A stretch of 64,000 bases of DNA from Erigeron canadensis (GCF_010389155.1 NC_057764.1:3472001-3536000), one strand, 5' to 3'. Shown: positions 46,822 through 59,225, numbered from the stretch's first letter. Notes: generated by a model from the letters alone, not told the origin. Translations and numbers: made by a program.

Positions 46822-47118
46822 TAAGGGCGCGTTTGGTTCGCGGAATGCTTTTGGAAGGAATGAAATCTTTTAAAGGAATTGGAATCTGAAGGAATGAAAT
46901 TTGACGGAATGTTTTTAATTTTTTGAAGATTCAAGTGAGGGACGGAATGAGATTCCTTCCCCATCCCCAAGGAATGGAGATTCCATCAAATGAGGGAATG
47001 TTAACATTCCAACGGAATGTGATTCCTCCATCTTTAACCAACCAAACACACTAAAAAATGTAATTCAATTCCAATTCCATCAGATTCCATCAAATTCTGT
47101 GAACCAAACGCGACCTAA
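46822..47118. mobile_element. Tourist-like MITE (PIF/Harbinger), 291 bp
   Basis: The element is 46825-47115. It starts GGGCGCGTTTGGTTCGCGGA and ends TTCTGTGAACCAAACGCGACC (reverse GGTCGCGTTTGGTTCACAGA). TAA flanks it at 46822-46824 and 47116-47118. GGAATG/CATTCC words fill the inside. It has no ORF. Confidence 0.93.
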
Positions 47119-47363
47119 AAGATTTAAACAAAATATAAATATGTAATGTATTTTAAATGATTTATATTATTAAATATAATTATGGCTTTCAGTGTAACTT
47201 TATTTAAATCTTAATTTTATTTCTTTATAAGTTAAAACTCATAGTTATACATTCGTTGTAATTATAATAATTTATGTGAAATAGAATACAATCATACAAT
47301 AAGAAAAGTTGTAATAAACTTTGAATCTTATTAGAAATTATCGTAACATGCATAAATAGTTAT

Positions 47364-48591
47364 ATCTTTTTAGAGTTAATTACTGAAATGATATCTCACG
47401 TTTGCGCCATATTACTGGTTTCATCTCTTTCCTTTCGAAATTACGCTGATCATACCCAACGTATGCAAATCTCCACTCGGACCATACTGGAGGCTAACGC
47501 CGTCAGTTGGCCGTTAAAACCTCCCCCACGTGACTTGCACGTGAGGGGTAAATATGTAATATCGTGTTTCCTAATTACTGAAATGGTACATAACGTTTGC
47601 ATGATATTGCTGGTTTCATACCTATTTGTTTCTTAATTACTTAAATGGTACCTAATGTTTAGTTATTAATTTATTTATTTTATTTTTATTTGTTTTATTT
47701 TTCTTTTATAAAAATTCTCCAAAACTTGTTACAATTTAATGAAAATAGTCATAATACACTTATAATACACTCAAAAATAATACCAAATAGCTATTTCATA
47801 ACAAAATATAAGTTTTAAAGTTCACGAATTATCAAAAATAGCAATAAAATATCATAAAACAATTTTTAAAAAATTTGGGAGGATTTTTTTTTTTTTGAAA
47901 AAATGCCGGAAATACCGCAATGGTAATACCAGAAATACAAGTCAGTATTAACTGTGACACGAAGCCTAAAGCAATGTTTTAAATACTCGTAAATACCGGC
48001 TGATATTTTTGGTATTCCTGGATATTTATGGTATTACCGTTGCGGTATTTCTGAAATTTTTAAAAAAGAAAATTTTATTTTTTAAAAAAAATTATTTTTA
48101 TGATACTTTATTACTATTTTTGGTTATTCGTGAACTTTAAAACTTATATTTTGTTATGAAATAACTATTTGGTATTATTTTTTGGTGGATTATAGGTGCA
48201 TTTTGACTATTTTCATTAAATTATAACAAGTTTTGGAGAATTTTTATAAAAGAAAAATTAAACAAATTAAAAAAATATAAAAATAATAATAACTAAACAG
48301 TATGTACCATTTAAATAATTAAGAAACATATAGGTATGAAACCAGCAATATCATGCAAACGTTAGGTACCATTTCAGTAATTAGGAAACGCGATATTACA
48401 TATTTACCCCTCACGTGCAAGTCACGTGGGGGAGGTTTTAACGGCCAGCTGACAGCGTTAGCCTCCAGTATGGTCCGAGTGGAGATTTGCATATGTTCGG
48501 TATGATCAGCATAATTTCGAAAGGAAAGGTATGAAACCAGTAATATGGCGCAAACGTGAGGTAACATTTCAGTAATTAACTCATCTTTTTA
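47364..48591. mobile_element. Fold-back Mutator-like element, 1.2 kb, 9-bp target duplication
   Basis: The element is 47373-48582. It starts GAGTTAATTACTGAAATG and ends CATTTCAGTAATTAACTC, and ATCTTTTTA flanks it at 47364-47372 and 48583-48591. Each arm is about 0.5 kb and mirrors the other almost throughout, leaving a short centre near 47930-48050 that holds GGTATT/AATACC words. A 9-bp duplication and very long terminal repeats fit non-autonomous Mutator elements. Each arm has an 82-codon frame running inward (47388-47636 + and 48319-48567 -); these two translations differ at 8 positions and match no family I know. Confidence 0.9.
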
Positions 48592-48619
48592 TTATAAAGT
48601 TAAAGTTGTGTATTCAAGT

Positions 48620-48850
48620 GGGCTTCAGGAGTCCAAAAAAATGTAACATCTTTGTTTGGCAGGCTGCTATGGACCGGTTTCCAATGTACAAAAGCTCTTC
48701 AAGGTTGTAATTGTACCTTTGGATCTACACTTTGTGGTTTATGTGAAGTATGGGATGAGACTATTGATCATTTGCTATGTTACTGTCTTTGCTCGATCGC
48801 ACTTTGAAATCAAATAGGTATGTGGTGTAAAGTTGCAACTCTTTTCTTCT
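48620..48850 (+). pseudogene. LINE 3' fragment (zinc-binding region after reverse transcriptase)
   Basis: PKKCNIFVWQAAMDRFP followed, in another frame, by STLCGLCEVWDETIDHLLCYC and MWCKVA matches the Cys/His region at the end of plant L1-type ORF2. It has frameshifts and stops. It starts right after the Mutator-like element, so that element probably landed at its edge. Confidence 0.75.
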
Positions 48851-48899
48851 CCTCTGTTCGTTAACTCATTGAGCTACACAAGAAAGTAAGTTTGGGAAA

Positions 48900-49015
48900 A
48901 AAAAGGAAAAAAGAAAGGTGTTCGAAGGCATTACTTTCGAACCTATGACCTTTGTTTCCAAAGACATGAGCTTCAACCACTGATCCAAACCAGTTGGTTT
49001 TCTTAAAAGACTAAA
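48900..49015 (-). mobile_element. tRNA-derived SINE head or tRNA-like fossil
   Basis: On the minus strand GGATCAGTGGTTGAAGC is box A-like and GGTTCGAAAG is box B-like, spaced as in a tRNA, with a variable stem CTTTGGAAACAAAG between. No cloverleaf with an acceptor stem could be drawn, so a functional tRNA is unlikely. Confidence 0.5.
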
Positions 49016-50140
49016 CATGCATGATGTTAATGTCTATCTACATTGGCACATATGTGGGTTTGTGTTCGATATTGCTCATTTCTATATACCCGTTCAAAGG
49101 ATATATATATATAACACATACCGATTTTGATACGACTATTGAATGCCCCTTATAAACCCGCTATTGGATTGAGATCTAAAGTTAATGTTAACTTTACTCC
49201 TAAAGTTGAGGATTTTCCGACGTTGATTTCCGATTTCAATGTCAGGTTGAGGTTTTGGTTGACCAATCTGGTTAGTTCATCATTTTTATACCATCACTCT
49301 TATACTCAATGGACGAGGTAGTAGTAAATCCAACCATTACTATCAAAGTTATTGGACATCAATGGTATCGGAGTGCGCTTCTTCACGTGGGTGGCTGTAT
49401 TGGCGGGTTGTCCCTCACTGCTGCGTTATGTTAGGCTATAGATTACAGGGACAAATATAGTTGAATGGAACATCAGACGGGTTACACGTTCCACTGTATT
49501 GAGATTTGAAGTGTATGTAGTGATCGATGATCACCAACCATTAAATTAATATTATCGGTTAAAATTTAAACTTAACTTTTGGATTTTGATCTTAATTTTA
49601 TGATCAAAATATTTTCAACTTTACAAGTAAGATTGAAATCAACTTTAAAAAATTCTCATCCCAAAATTATCCATCAATTTTTTTTTTTTAATATTAAAAA
49701 GGTCTTTATTATTTTATATTTTATTAGATGGATTAAGTATAAGTAATAAGTAAGTAACTGCTCAGTGTCGCCTTTTACGGGTTTGAGTCACAATATTTCG
49801 ACGGTGTATGAGGGAGGTTAAGATGTAGGCAGACCTTAAAGAAGCTGCTTCCAGTTTCTACTTAAATGATATAATAGGCCTTCTAACCTCATAGATGGAT
49901 TAAGTATAGTAGTCAGTTGTTTTATATTCGCTGGATATGCAGCCGAGCCGAGTAGCCGACAACGGTGAATGATTACGAAACCCGGGAATCTATTTTACAC
50001 CTGCAAACCAAACCAAACCCATCTCTTTGAATCATGAAGCTCAAATAGCAGATCTGTCTACATACATACATACATACATAAGAATAAGAATTATATCATT
50101 ATCCGTCATCAACCCCAAATCTCCCTCATTTTATTTCACA
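49016..50140. other. Intergenic with a decayed SINE
   Basis: The stretch 49760-49870, read on the minus strand, matches the SINE at 33712 (CTGGAAGCAGCTTCTTTAAGG, TCTGCCTACATC). CATA microsatellite near 50062-50080. No gene is seen; the 49127-49321 frame has no motif. Confidence 0.5.
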
Positions 50141-50286
50141 TATAAATAAAAGGTTACCCTTTTCCACTGCATTCATGAATTATTTATATTATTATTTTTT
50201 TGGGTTAGGGTTTATTGATAGCAAAATTATATGATTGTCTATGCAAAAACCCTACAAGTTTATATATATAATTCTGATGATAATTA

Positions 50287-50318
<32 letters not shown>

Positions 50319-50340
50319 GGAGGGGAAAGAGGGAGGGAGA
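50141..50340 (+). promoter_or_regulatory. Core promoter and 5' UTR of the LAZ1-like gene
   Basis: TATAAATAAAAGG at about 50142 is a good TATA box. A (TA)n run (50286-50311) is followed by TTTTGCAG|GAGG at 50319, which looks like an acceptor of a 5' UTR intron. The start codon is 22 bp later. Confidence 0.5.
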
Positions 50341-53300
50341 ATGGGGCCAGTATACTATATAATAGTGGCGTTACCATGCACAATTGGGGCAATCTGTTTG
50401 GCACTTGTTCATATTTATCGGCATCTTTTGAATTACACCGAACCTACTTATCAACGTTTTATCGTTCGTATTATCTTCATGGTTCCTGTAAGCCTTTTTT
50501 TCTTGTTATACGTTTTCATATTATACTGGACCGATTTGTTGTTTGTACTGTGTAGCAAATTAACCATATGTTTCTTGTAGTGTTATTGTTAAAGTACATT
50601 TGCTAATCGTTAAGAGAATGCGATAAGTTGTTGATGTACGTCTTTTTTGTGTGGATTCTGTTAATTACAACCTTTTTTATTTCCCTTGGTAAATAACAAA
50701 ACGTAAATTTGTAATAGGAGAAACTCTTAAGGATTAAGTAGTGGACTATGCCGGTTGTGTGGCCGATAATAATCATTTTGGGCTATGTAAGTTGTGGTTT
50801 AGAAGGTGTCATTTTGAGGTTATATTCATAAATGTATTTAATTTTGACTGCAAAATTCAATTAGTCAATGTCATTAGAGCTACCTTTACTTACTTAGCCA
50901 TTAGATATTCCATTCGTTGTGCTTAAAAATCGGAGATGGTGATTTTTCTTAGGAGCCTTAAGAAACCCGAGTACCTTTTCTATTTGAATTCAGGTTTTTT
51001 AAGAAAATTTTGGGGATCGCTGAGTTCTGAAATTGAAAGAATGATTTTTTTTTTACTTGAAAGAGAAGCTTGTTAATGATGAATGATTAAATTTTCCATT
51101 GTGAGAGAAAGTTATGCAAGACAAAAAAAAAATTTTTTTTTCCAAAAGATGAGAGCCCTACTCATGTTAAGTTACTTATGGGCACAAGGCTTACTGGCAT
51201 CTAGACAAATATGGTTAATTTACTGTATGTAGCCAATAATGATCATGTAACTTGATAGCAACACGATTATTGAATAGGCTTGGAAAATGGAGTTAGATAA
51301 GGAATTGCATATTTTTGTAATAGATGTAAGAGGTCTCATAAGAGTTACAGGGGAGTTCTTGATAGCGTGTTTTGAAGGGTAAGCGGCGGTGATAAGAACG
51401 ATTGAAGGAGGCTGTTAAGTTATTTCCATGGGGATTAAACTAGGTAGTGGAGCATTACCAAAAGTTTTGGCAGCTACGAGTTAAACTGCTCGTCAGTATT
51501 ACCCTTTTATATTCTTTTTACAATTATCCTCTCCTCGTCAAGCATTCTATCCTAAGTTACTATTTACTAATACTATTAAGTAGCTGCTCCTGGTATGGGC
51601 ACTGTACCTTCTCCTACCTATAATTTTGGGATGTCCTCAATCCTCATCTAGAAAAAGCATAGAGTTTTGTTTTTGTATTATTTTAGTCATGAATGTACTT
51701 GCTAGCCTTGATTTTGGTTCACATATTTTTCTTATATGGTTCTTCTTAAAGGGCATGTTAGGCATATAAGTACCAATTAAAACAATTTTACTAATCTGTG
51801 TCCTCAGTTGAACATTGTCTTTTGTTGTGATGGAGCCTATTTCTATTATCTGCTTTAGTTAACTTACCTACTAAATTCATATATCCCACTTATAACTTAT
51901 TAAATTTGATAGCAATTATTATTCTAGTGAAGGATATCTTTCTTCTCATGCTACTATATGTTTGTTCGAAAATATAGGTAGATGTTACAAAATGGTCTCC
52001 TGATCAATTTTTCACTATATGATTTCGATGACGTTGATTTTTTTTTTTTTTAATCTTTTTTGTTACATAATCTATATGCTTATGCAGTGACTTTGAATCA
52101 TTATTTTTTCACAGGTTTATGCATTGATGTCCTTTATGTCGCTTGTATTCAATAAGAGCTCAATCTACTTCAATTCTATCCGAGAAGTGTGAGTAGCAAT
52201 ACCTAATTATTCTAGGATATATCTTTATAGCATTCTTCTGTACAGTATCTTCATTGGCCAACTTTATTGGACATATATATGTTCAATGTCAGTATATCTT
52301 TTTTATGAAATGGTAATTTAATTAGAAACTCTATAGCTAGGGCCTCAATACGACAATACGACATAGCTGCAGAATGAAAATCAAGCTAGTAAACCAGATC
52401 AATTTTTTTTTCGTCGAAGGGCAACCACAAACACGTGGATATAGTGAGAATAGAAAGATTAGATAGGTTAACTAGTGAAAAGAATTGCTTGTAATCAGAT
52501 ATTTCATTATAACAAGGAATTAAGAATTAGATTGAAGAAACTTGCAATATATTTATTGAAAAGTGGAGTATGCATTGCCTGGGCTGTGTTTGAAATAAGA
52601 GAAGAAATTCATTACTTCTAGAAACATTATACATTTTTTTCTTAATGAATTCTTTGAATATGATTGTGATTTTCTCATTTTATCATTTATACACACTTGC
52701 GTCTTTGTTAAAAAGTCTAATTTTGTGTGAATGCTAATTTTTTTTGTTGAATATAAAGCAAGTGATCTGAGATGCATTAAGAGTTTTGCTCTTATCATGT
52801 TTATATATGTATATTTCAGGTATGAAGCGTGGGTTATATATACATTTCTGTCACTTTGTCTGGCATGGGTTGGTGGTCCAGGCGCAGTTGTTTTGAGTCT
52901 TACTGGGCGAGTTCTTAAGTCAAATTGGTGTTTGATGACATGTTGCTTCCCTCCCATTCCACTGGATGGGTAAGTTCTTTGTCATTCTTCTGTTACATAT
53001 GGTATTTACATTTGAATGGGTTGATTGGTTTATATATATATATATATATATATCTTAAATGGGAAAAATAATTTTTATAGCTGAATACAAAAGACTCAAA
53101 TGCATCAAACTGCTGAAGACAAGTCAAAGATCTTTACTGAAACGACCTCCTAAAGCTTTATAAACAAAGTTTTAGATTTTTAGAGTACCTCCAAGGATAA
53201 TGTTGAAGGTTTAAAAATGATGAAGAGGCATGGTTGCAAATATCAGCCGATATATCGGTGATATATCGGATATCGGCCTTCAACTGATACGAAATATGGG

Positions 53301-56300
53301 TTATTGTCTGAACTTATCGTTTTGGTCAAATGTCGGTCAATATCGGCCAATATCGGTCAAAAAAAGTTGACTTTAAAAAAAAAAAACGGGTTAAAACCAA
53401 AAATAGGGTTTCTGACTTTAAGATTAAAAGGTATGTAACATTTGCTTCGTAACATAGCAATTAAGATTGAAAGGTATGTAAACTTATGTCAAATTGTATA
53501 TATTGTTAGTGTATATATATATTTTAGATAAATTTCTTTACAAATTAGGGTATCCGACATATCCCCGATATATCCGATATATCACGTATCGGGGGTCGGC
53601 CGATATGATACTGAAAGCGATATTTACAACCTTGTGAAGAGGTCTATATTCTTTTGTGGCATAAAGAGGTCCAAGATTATGAACACGTCTAAAATTAAAT
53701 GCATTTCAACAATCTGTTAAACTCCAATTCCTAACATATTTGAACCGAAAGTTTGATAGACACTAGAGATGACTTTAGTAAGAGGTGTCTGATGTGGAAT
53801 CTAATGTGGCATTGACATGGTCAAACTCTCCCATTGTAGATGCTCTTATTGTGAGAATATTGTGTTTATGCCTTTATGGTAATTATTTACACATAGCTAT
53901 CTATATAAATGTATAAATGAAAGACCTGATGCTTAACCTGATCCGATCCAGCTGATTAGGCACTGTTGATAATGACCTGTTCTAACCCATACATGTTTTT
54001 TACCTGTCGGCCAGCCCGTCATTTGGAGACATAAGAGACTTGCTGCTGTCTTAGGCTAATGATTTATTCTCCTTTTTAGTTACAGTTCTGAAATTTCTTG
54101 TGCAGACGGTTTATACGAAGATGCAAACAAGGCTGTTTGCAGTTTGTCATTCTTAAACCTATATTGGTGGCAGTTACTTTCGTACTTTATGCAAACGGAA
54201 AATATCATGATGGAAATTTCAGTGTGGCACAGTCATACCTATATCTCACCATTATATACACTGTTTCTTACTCTTTGGCTTTGTATGCTCTTGCCTTGTT
54301 TTACATGGCATGTAGAGATATGCTCCAGCCATTTAACCCTGTCCCAAAGTTCATCATCATCAAGAGTGTTGTCTTTTTGACGTATTGGCAGGTAACACTT
54401 CTCACAAGTTCGTTACATTGTATGCATTTAGTCAACATTGGTTCCTTAAAAATGTATATTGTTACCTAGTGCAGATATACATCTATACGCCTAACTAGTG
54501 TTAGAAGTTATGACTGAATTGCTTCATAAACAATTTAGAATATCATGGTGAATTGACATAGTGCAACAAACTTTTAGGATATATCTTTTCCCTTAGCAAC
54601 CCAACTTGGTTGTGGAATAAGCAATAAAGCATACGAGCTGATAGGATAGTTTTAGGTATATGGATTTTATAAAGTGATCTGAAAAAATATCTCTTCTCAT
54701 GATTATCACAAAGATTTAAGTTTAAATCCCAAATCATGAGTTGGTTTTAACGAGGTCTCGAAAAACTGGAATTTAAATTTCGTAGTTGCCAGTAGAGTTG
54801 CACACAACTCTAAAGGTAAGAAAATTTAGTTTGTTTAATCTTTTACCATTTGCAATGTAGATTACGAGGTTGTTTTGACTGTAGTTGCTTCGAAGGGTCA
54901 AAGATTAAGTTGATTTTGAATAACCTCACAAGTAGATAGTGGGATACTAAGTTTCCAACTAATATAGATCATGTCACTTGAATCCTGTTTGAATCATTCG
55001 AGAAGTTTCAGGTTCCGTAAGGAGATATAGGAAGGGTAAACCCTATATTAGTAACTTTATTTGTGTCGAACCCATCATTAGCTAAGCCAAGGGACATGAA
55101 AAAATTGAATCAAGAAATTAGGTTTATAGAATAGATCTTTCATAAGAGTTCTTTGACCATTGGGTATTTTTAACTAGAACATGGGCAAAAAAATAATGTC
55201 TTAATAAATATATAGGTTTATGATATAAGACGGTCTAATATTTAAGAGAAACTGAGAAACTATTAATGGGTAATAGTCTAATAGACAGGTGGGAAGTGAT
55301 TAAATCATCTGATGAATACCTTAAACATTACCCGGGTTACTGGATTAGTTTCTTATATGAACAGAGGGCATATTTGTAATAAATGATTATCTGATCAAAG
55401 ATAGTTATGCAATATTTATTTACTGAATTAGAAAGCTAATGTGTAATTTGGTTTATTTATTAGTTGGGCGCCTTATTTTTCAATAGGCTGTTTCAACTAT
55501 CTCAGATTAGTTTGTAACAACCAGTGTGTAACTGGGAAAAGGGTTGCTGCTGTTAGTGTATACCTTTGTTTTACTAAAGCAGCTATTAGGATTTGTACCA
55601 GGAGTGATGAGGTTTTGGTACCATGAAATTATTATTTAGGCAAGTGCGTATTATTAATCAGATAAACCCTTTATACTGGGTACATGATGACATACTAGCC
55701 TGAAACTATTTGACACGAGAGCAAGTACCCGCGCGTTACGGCGGTGAGATGATGGGGGTGATAGGTCATAGAGTGTGATAGCCAAATGCCTTAGCCGTAT
55801 GGGCTCCGCCCTCGGATTTTAAAATTCGTCGAAAGTATATCGAATGACATCTCTAATGAAAGAGCATGAAATTTTAAGAACACCCATATAATTTTTATAA
55901 TTTATCGATGTACGGTTTTTGAGATAAAAGATTTTGAATGAATTGGAGGAATAAATGATTTATGGAGGAGAGAGAAAACAAATGATTGATTGAGATTTGA
56001 GGAGAGAGAAAAGTTGTTAGGTAAATATAAAATTGAAATATGAGCATTTTGGGAAAGTAAATGTTGAAACTTAAAATGTAAACATGGGAGATCTGCTTTA
56101 TAATATAGTATAGATAAAAGCAAAAGGAGTTAAGATGAAAAGGAGAAGAAATCGATGAAGGATAAATAAGTGTTAATCGATACGCTGTACAGTTTATGAC
56201 ATTATTACACCATGTCAAGTTGACTGTATTGTGCAGTGTGCACACCCTATTTAATTACTCTGTGTTTGCTTGTCTTTTCGCTTTCAGGGTGTTTTGGTTT

Positions 56301-57654
56301 TCCTTGCTGCAAAGTACGAGTTCATAAAAAATGCAGAAGAAGCAGCTGAGTTTCAAAACTTCATAATCTGTGTTGAGATGCTTATCGCTGCCGTGGGTCA
56401 TCTTTATGCATTCCCGTACAAAGAGTATGCTGGTGCAAATGTCGGTGCATCCCATGGGTTTACAGCTAGTCTTGCACATGCTTTGAAGTTAAATGACTTC
56501 TATCATGACACTGTTCACCAGGTATGTTCTTTATCTATAGATTAAATAATTATCAGTACAAACCATTGTAGTTGGCATTTCATTTTTAAACTCCGCAAAA
56601 AATGTAGAAACTACACTTGTCTTGGGAATATATCACAAATAACATTATAGTTGGTAGGGGAATGTAGCAAAAGAATCATTACAGTTCTGAACTACTAGAA
56701 TGTTGTGTTTGTAACTTTATGCCACTATAAAGTTATTGTGTATCTGCACTAGTGTTTATTCTGTAGAGCTGAAGTGTATATACTTTTGGTGAATTTTGGT
56801 TACATGCTCGGTTAATTATAATATTTTTCCTAATTCTTTTAATATTTGTTTTAGATAATTAGTGCGTACTGCGTAAGCTTGATTACAAAAGTTGGATATT
56901 TTGTGATTTCGTGCAACAATGATGCCATTTTGAATAATATGATTAACCCTTAGATTAAAATCAATGGTCAAGATTCACTTGATTATTGAATCTTGACTCT
57001 TGATTTTTAATTCAATGGTTAAGGTTGCTTCAACTTTACCTATAAAGTTGATCTACTTTAGAGGATTCCTATTTGATTTAGAAGATTTAATTCATTGAAA
57101 ATACAGTTTTGGGCAACTTTCCACCCCATACTATATAAGCTATTTATTCTTTACACGTTTTTCATCTTACACGTTTGACCCATTCATAACTCTTAAGTAT
57201 ATATGTTCTACATAGTTTAAGAGGTTCTATAAATTTTTAAAGAGAACCTGAACTAGCATGTTGACCTATTTCACTTTCCTTGCAGTTCGCACCAACATAT
57301 CATGACTATGTATTATACAACCATAGCAGTGATTCGGGTGAAGAAAATGGTACAAAGTACAGGGCGCGCACTTTTGTCCCAACTGGTCCAGAGATGGACA
57401 ATGCTAGAAAAAGCAAGGACATTGCAGCAAATAAGTTAGATGGCATACAGCTATCACGTATGTCATCATCTGGTGATAGCTCACCTGAAAATAATAACCT
57501 ACAAGAAACAGCAAAATCAGAATCGATGGACTCATCACTACTTGTGGATGTCTCAAATTCATCGTCAACGTCCTTTGATCTTACCCTCGTTGATCTTAGC
57601 TTGTCTAATTATCCAGAAGAGGTACCCGCAGTAACAGAACCAGAGACTAGATGA
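50341..57654 (+). CDS. LAZ1/TMEM184-like membrane protein (DUF300, organic solute transporter alpha family)
   Basis: Six exons (50341-50487, 52115-52188, 52820-52969, 54106-54391, 56288-56521, 57286-57654) join in phase into 419 residues. Hydrophobic helices occur at about 5-29 (YYIIVALPCTIGAICLALVHI), 40-61, and in AWVIYTFLSLCLAWVGGPGAVVL, QFVILKPILVAVTFVLY, YLTIIYTVSYSLALYALALF, IIKSVVFLTYWQGVLVFLAA and CVEMLIAAVGHLYAF, seven in all. GGPGA, the KPILV segment and FPYKEY are typical of the family. The tail is hydrophilic and Ser-rich. Arabidopsis LAZ1 and homologues sit in the tonoplast and plasma membrane and affect vacuole integrity and brassinosteroid signalling. The ATG follows a purine-rich leader. 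Introns are long and hold transposons, but the coding frame has no lesion. Confidence 0.93.
53221..53642. mobile_element. hAT MITE in intron 3 of the LAZ1-like gene, 8-bp target duplication
   Basis: The element is 53229-53634. It starts CATGGTTGCAAATATC and ends GATATTTACAACCTTG. TGAAGAGG lies at 53221-53228 and 53635-53642. The inside is dense in CGATATATCGG and TATCGGCCGATA words that can pair. Confidence 0.93.
55695..56114 (-). mobile_element. Helitron-like element in intron 4 of the LAZ1-like gene
   Basis: On the minus strand it starts A|TCTATACTATATTATAAAG at 56114 and, after an AG/TC-rich body, has CCGCCGTAACGCGCGGGTAC and then CTAG|T at 55695-55698. The distance from the GC-rich motif to CTAG is longer than usual, so the 3' limit is tentative. 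Confidence 0.5.
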
Positions 57655-57921
57655 TCTTGCCAAGATATATATATATATTTTTTAACTAGTTTGTCTAGTG
57701 ATTTGTCAAATGTTGATTTGTTAGAGATACCATGTGAATGAGGCTTCTGGTCATCTCTGTCTTTATAAAATTAGTTGCCCATGTTCGGGTTGTACATGTA
57801 TTGGAAAGAAACACTTTTGTCAAAATTTTATATGTAGATCTGGCTAATGAGGGTGTGCTGTGTGTCGGCCTTTTTCATGTGGCGTCTACAGTTTACTCAT
57901 TGAGTTACATGGCAATGCTTG
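57655..57921 (+). other. 3' UTR side of the LAZ1-like gene
   Basis: TA microsatellite right after the stop. No further gene. The short frame at 57738-58049 has no motif and crosses the retro-insertion. Confidence 0.5.
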
Positions 57922-57969
57922 CCCAAAATGATTACATTTTTTTTTTGAACGGCCCCAAAATGATTACAT
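57922..57969 (-). mobile_element. Ultra-short retro-insertion (GCCGTTC-polyA) with 16-bp target duplication
   Basis: CCCAAAATGATTACAT at 57922-57937 is repeated exactly at 57954-57969. Between them lie 16 bp, TTTTTTTTTGAACGGC, which on the minus strand is GCCGTTC followed by nine A. The same tail sits between direct repeats at 9446-9497. Confidence 0.85.
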
Positions 57970-59225
57970 ATAAGCAAAAAACGAATAAGCTTGTATTATG
58001 TTATTCTCTTATCATTATGTTGTATGATTGCTTAAAAGCAATACACTAAAGCCACCAAAAATATCCTAAATACTTGAAGTGAGCGCGGCAATATATCGAG
58101 CAAGTGAAGTGTCCACCTCGTGTTTCTTTTCTTATGACAAAGTTCACCTTTAGGCCTGAGATCGAGAAGCTTGAACTTTCTAAATCTGGGAATTTCTTGG
58201 CTACGAAGGATAAACGAAAATTAGAGTTGGGTGTACAGAGATTTTTTTATAGACCAAGGAGTCACGTTGGTCTATGATGAAGAATTACGATTGTTCATAT
58301 ATGCAACTTAGTTGTAGGAATGTTGTTATGTGTTCAAAGGTAGGTTGCATGTCTATTGATTTTTAAATACTCTTATTGTATGTAAAGAAAAGGTAAAATC
58401 GGAGGGAACCTCTTGATCTTTGGTATTGCTTTGATACCAACATGCATAAGCCACATAATACATGTTCCAGTTTACACTTAAAGCAAATACCTAAAAATTT
58501 ATTAATCATGCTTGCAAGTAGAATAGTACATGCGCCACTAAAAGGGCATCAAACGATGAGGCCTAAGCTTTGTAGGTGATAACCAGGCATTTGAGCTAAA
58601 TCAAGTGGTTCAATTTTAATTTGTTAATGTTACCATTTGTAATGGATATCGCCAGACAAATTATATACGATGATAGTCAACCAAGATTTTTGGTAGTCGT
58701 CATTGGTTTCGATCAACTGGTCTATCTGGGCATCAGATTTTTTTGTTAATATAAAAGTTACAAAATTAGTAGTAAAGATGGACTAAAATGAAATGTAAAT
58801 TATAAAACAAGATTATAATTAAAAAATACATCAAATTTCAATATCAAATAATTTTTTTTTTAAAAGGTGAATTATTTCGGACACTGCTACGTACTACGTA
58901 CCTCCCTAACTCCCTAAGTAGACATCTAAGGAAAAACCCTACAGAGGCTCCTAAACCACAGGGAATTAAACGCAACTTGTTTTGCACGCATTAGGTCGGT
59001 ATCCCTTGAACTTCGGGGTGAAAATCAAGTGAATCACCATTAGACGAATAGATTATTGTCAAATAATAATTATAATCTACTAAAACATAACAAATATAAA
59101 TAGTCTAACGAAAATACAAATTTGAAACATCAAAACAGTACGTATTTAGAAATAAAATCCAAATATTTTATATATAGTAAATAAATAACTAGATCAAAAT
59201 TTAATCAAATCCAAGAACTATATAT
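57970..59225. other. Intergenic, no gene seen
   Basis: AT-rich sequence. Only short frames without motifs and a T10 run near 58851 are present. Confidence 0.5.

Noticed and set aside
47388..48567. Two similar 82-residue frames as a small gene family
   Set aside because: They are mirror copies in the arms of one fold-back transposon, so similarity follows from the palindrome.
48900..49015. Functional tRNA gene on the minus strand
   Set aside because: A- and B-box-like words exist but no acceptor stem or full cloverleaf; a SINE head fits better.
52553..52973. 134-residue minus-strand frame over LAZ1-like exon 3
   Set aside because: Antisense to a conserved spliced exon, no family motif.
57738..58049. 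103-residue plus-strand gene after the LAZ1-like gene
   Set aside because: The frame runs through the retro-insertion scar at 57938-57953 and has no motif.
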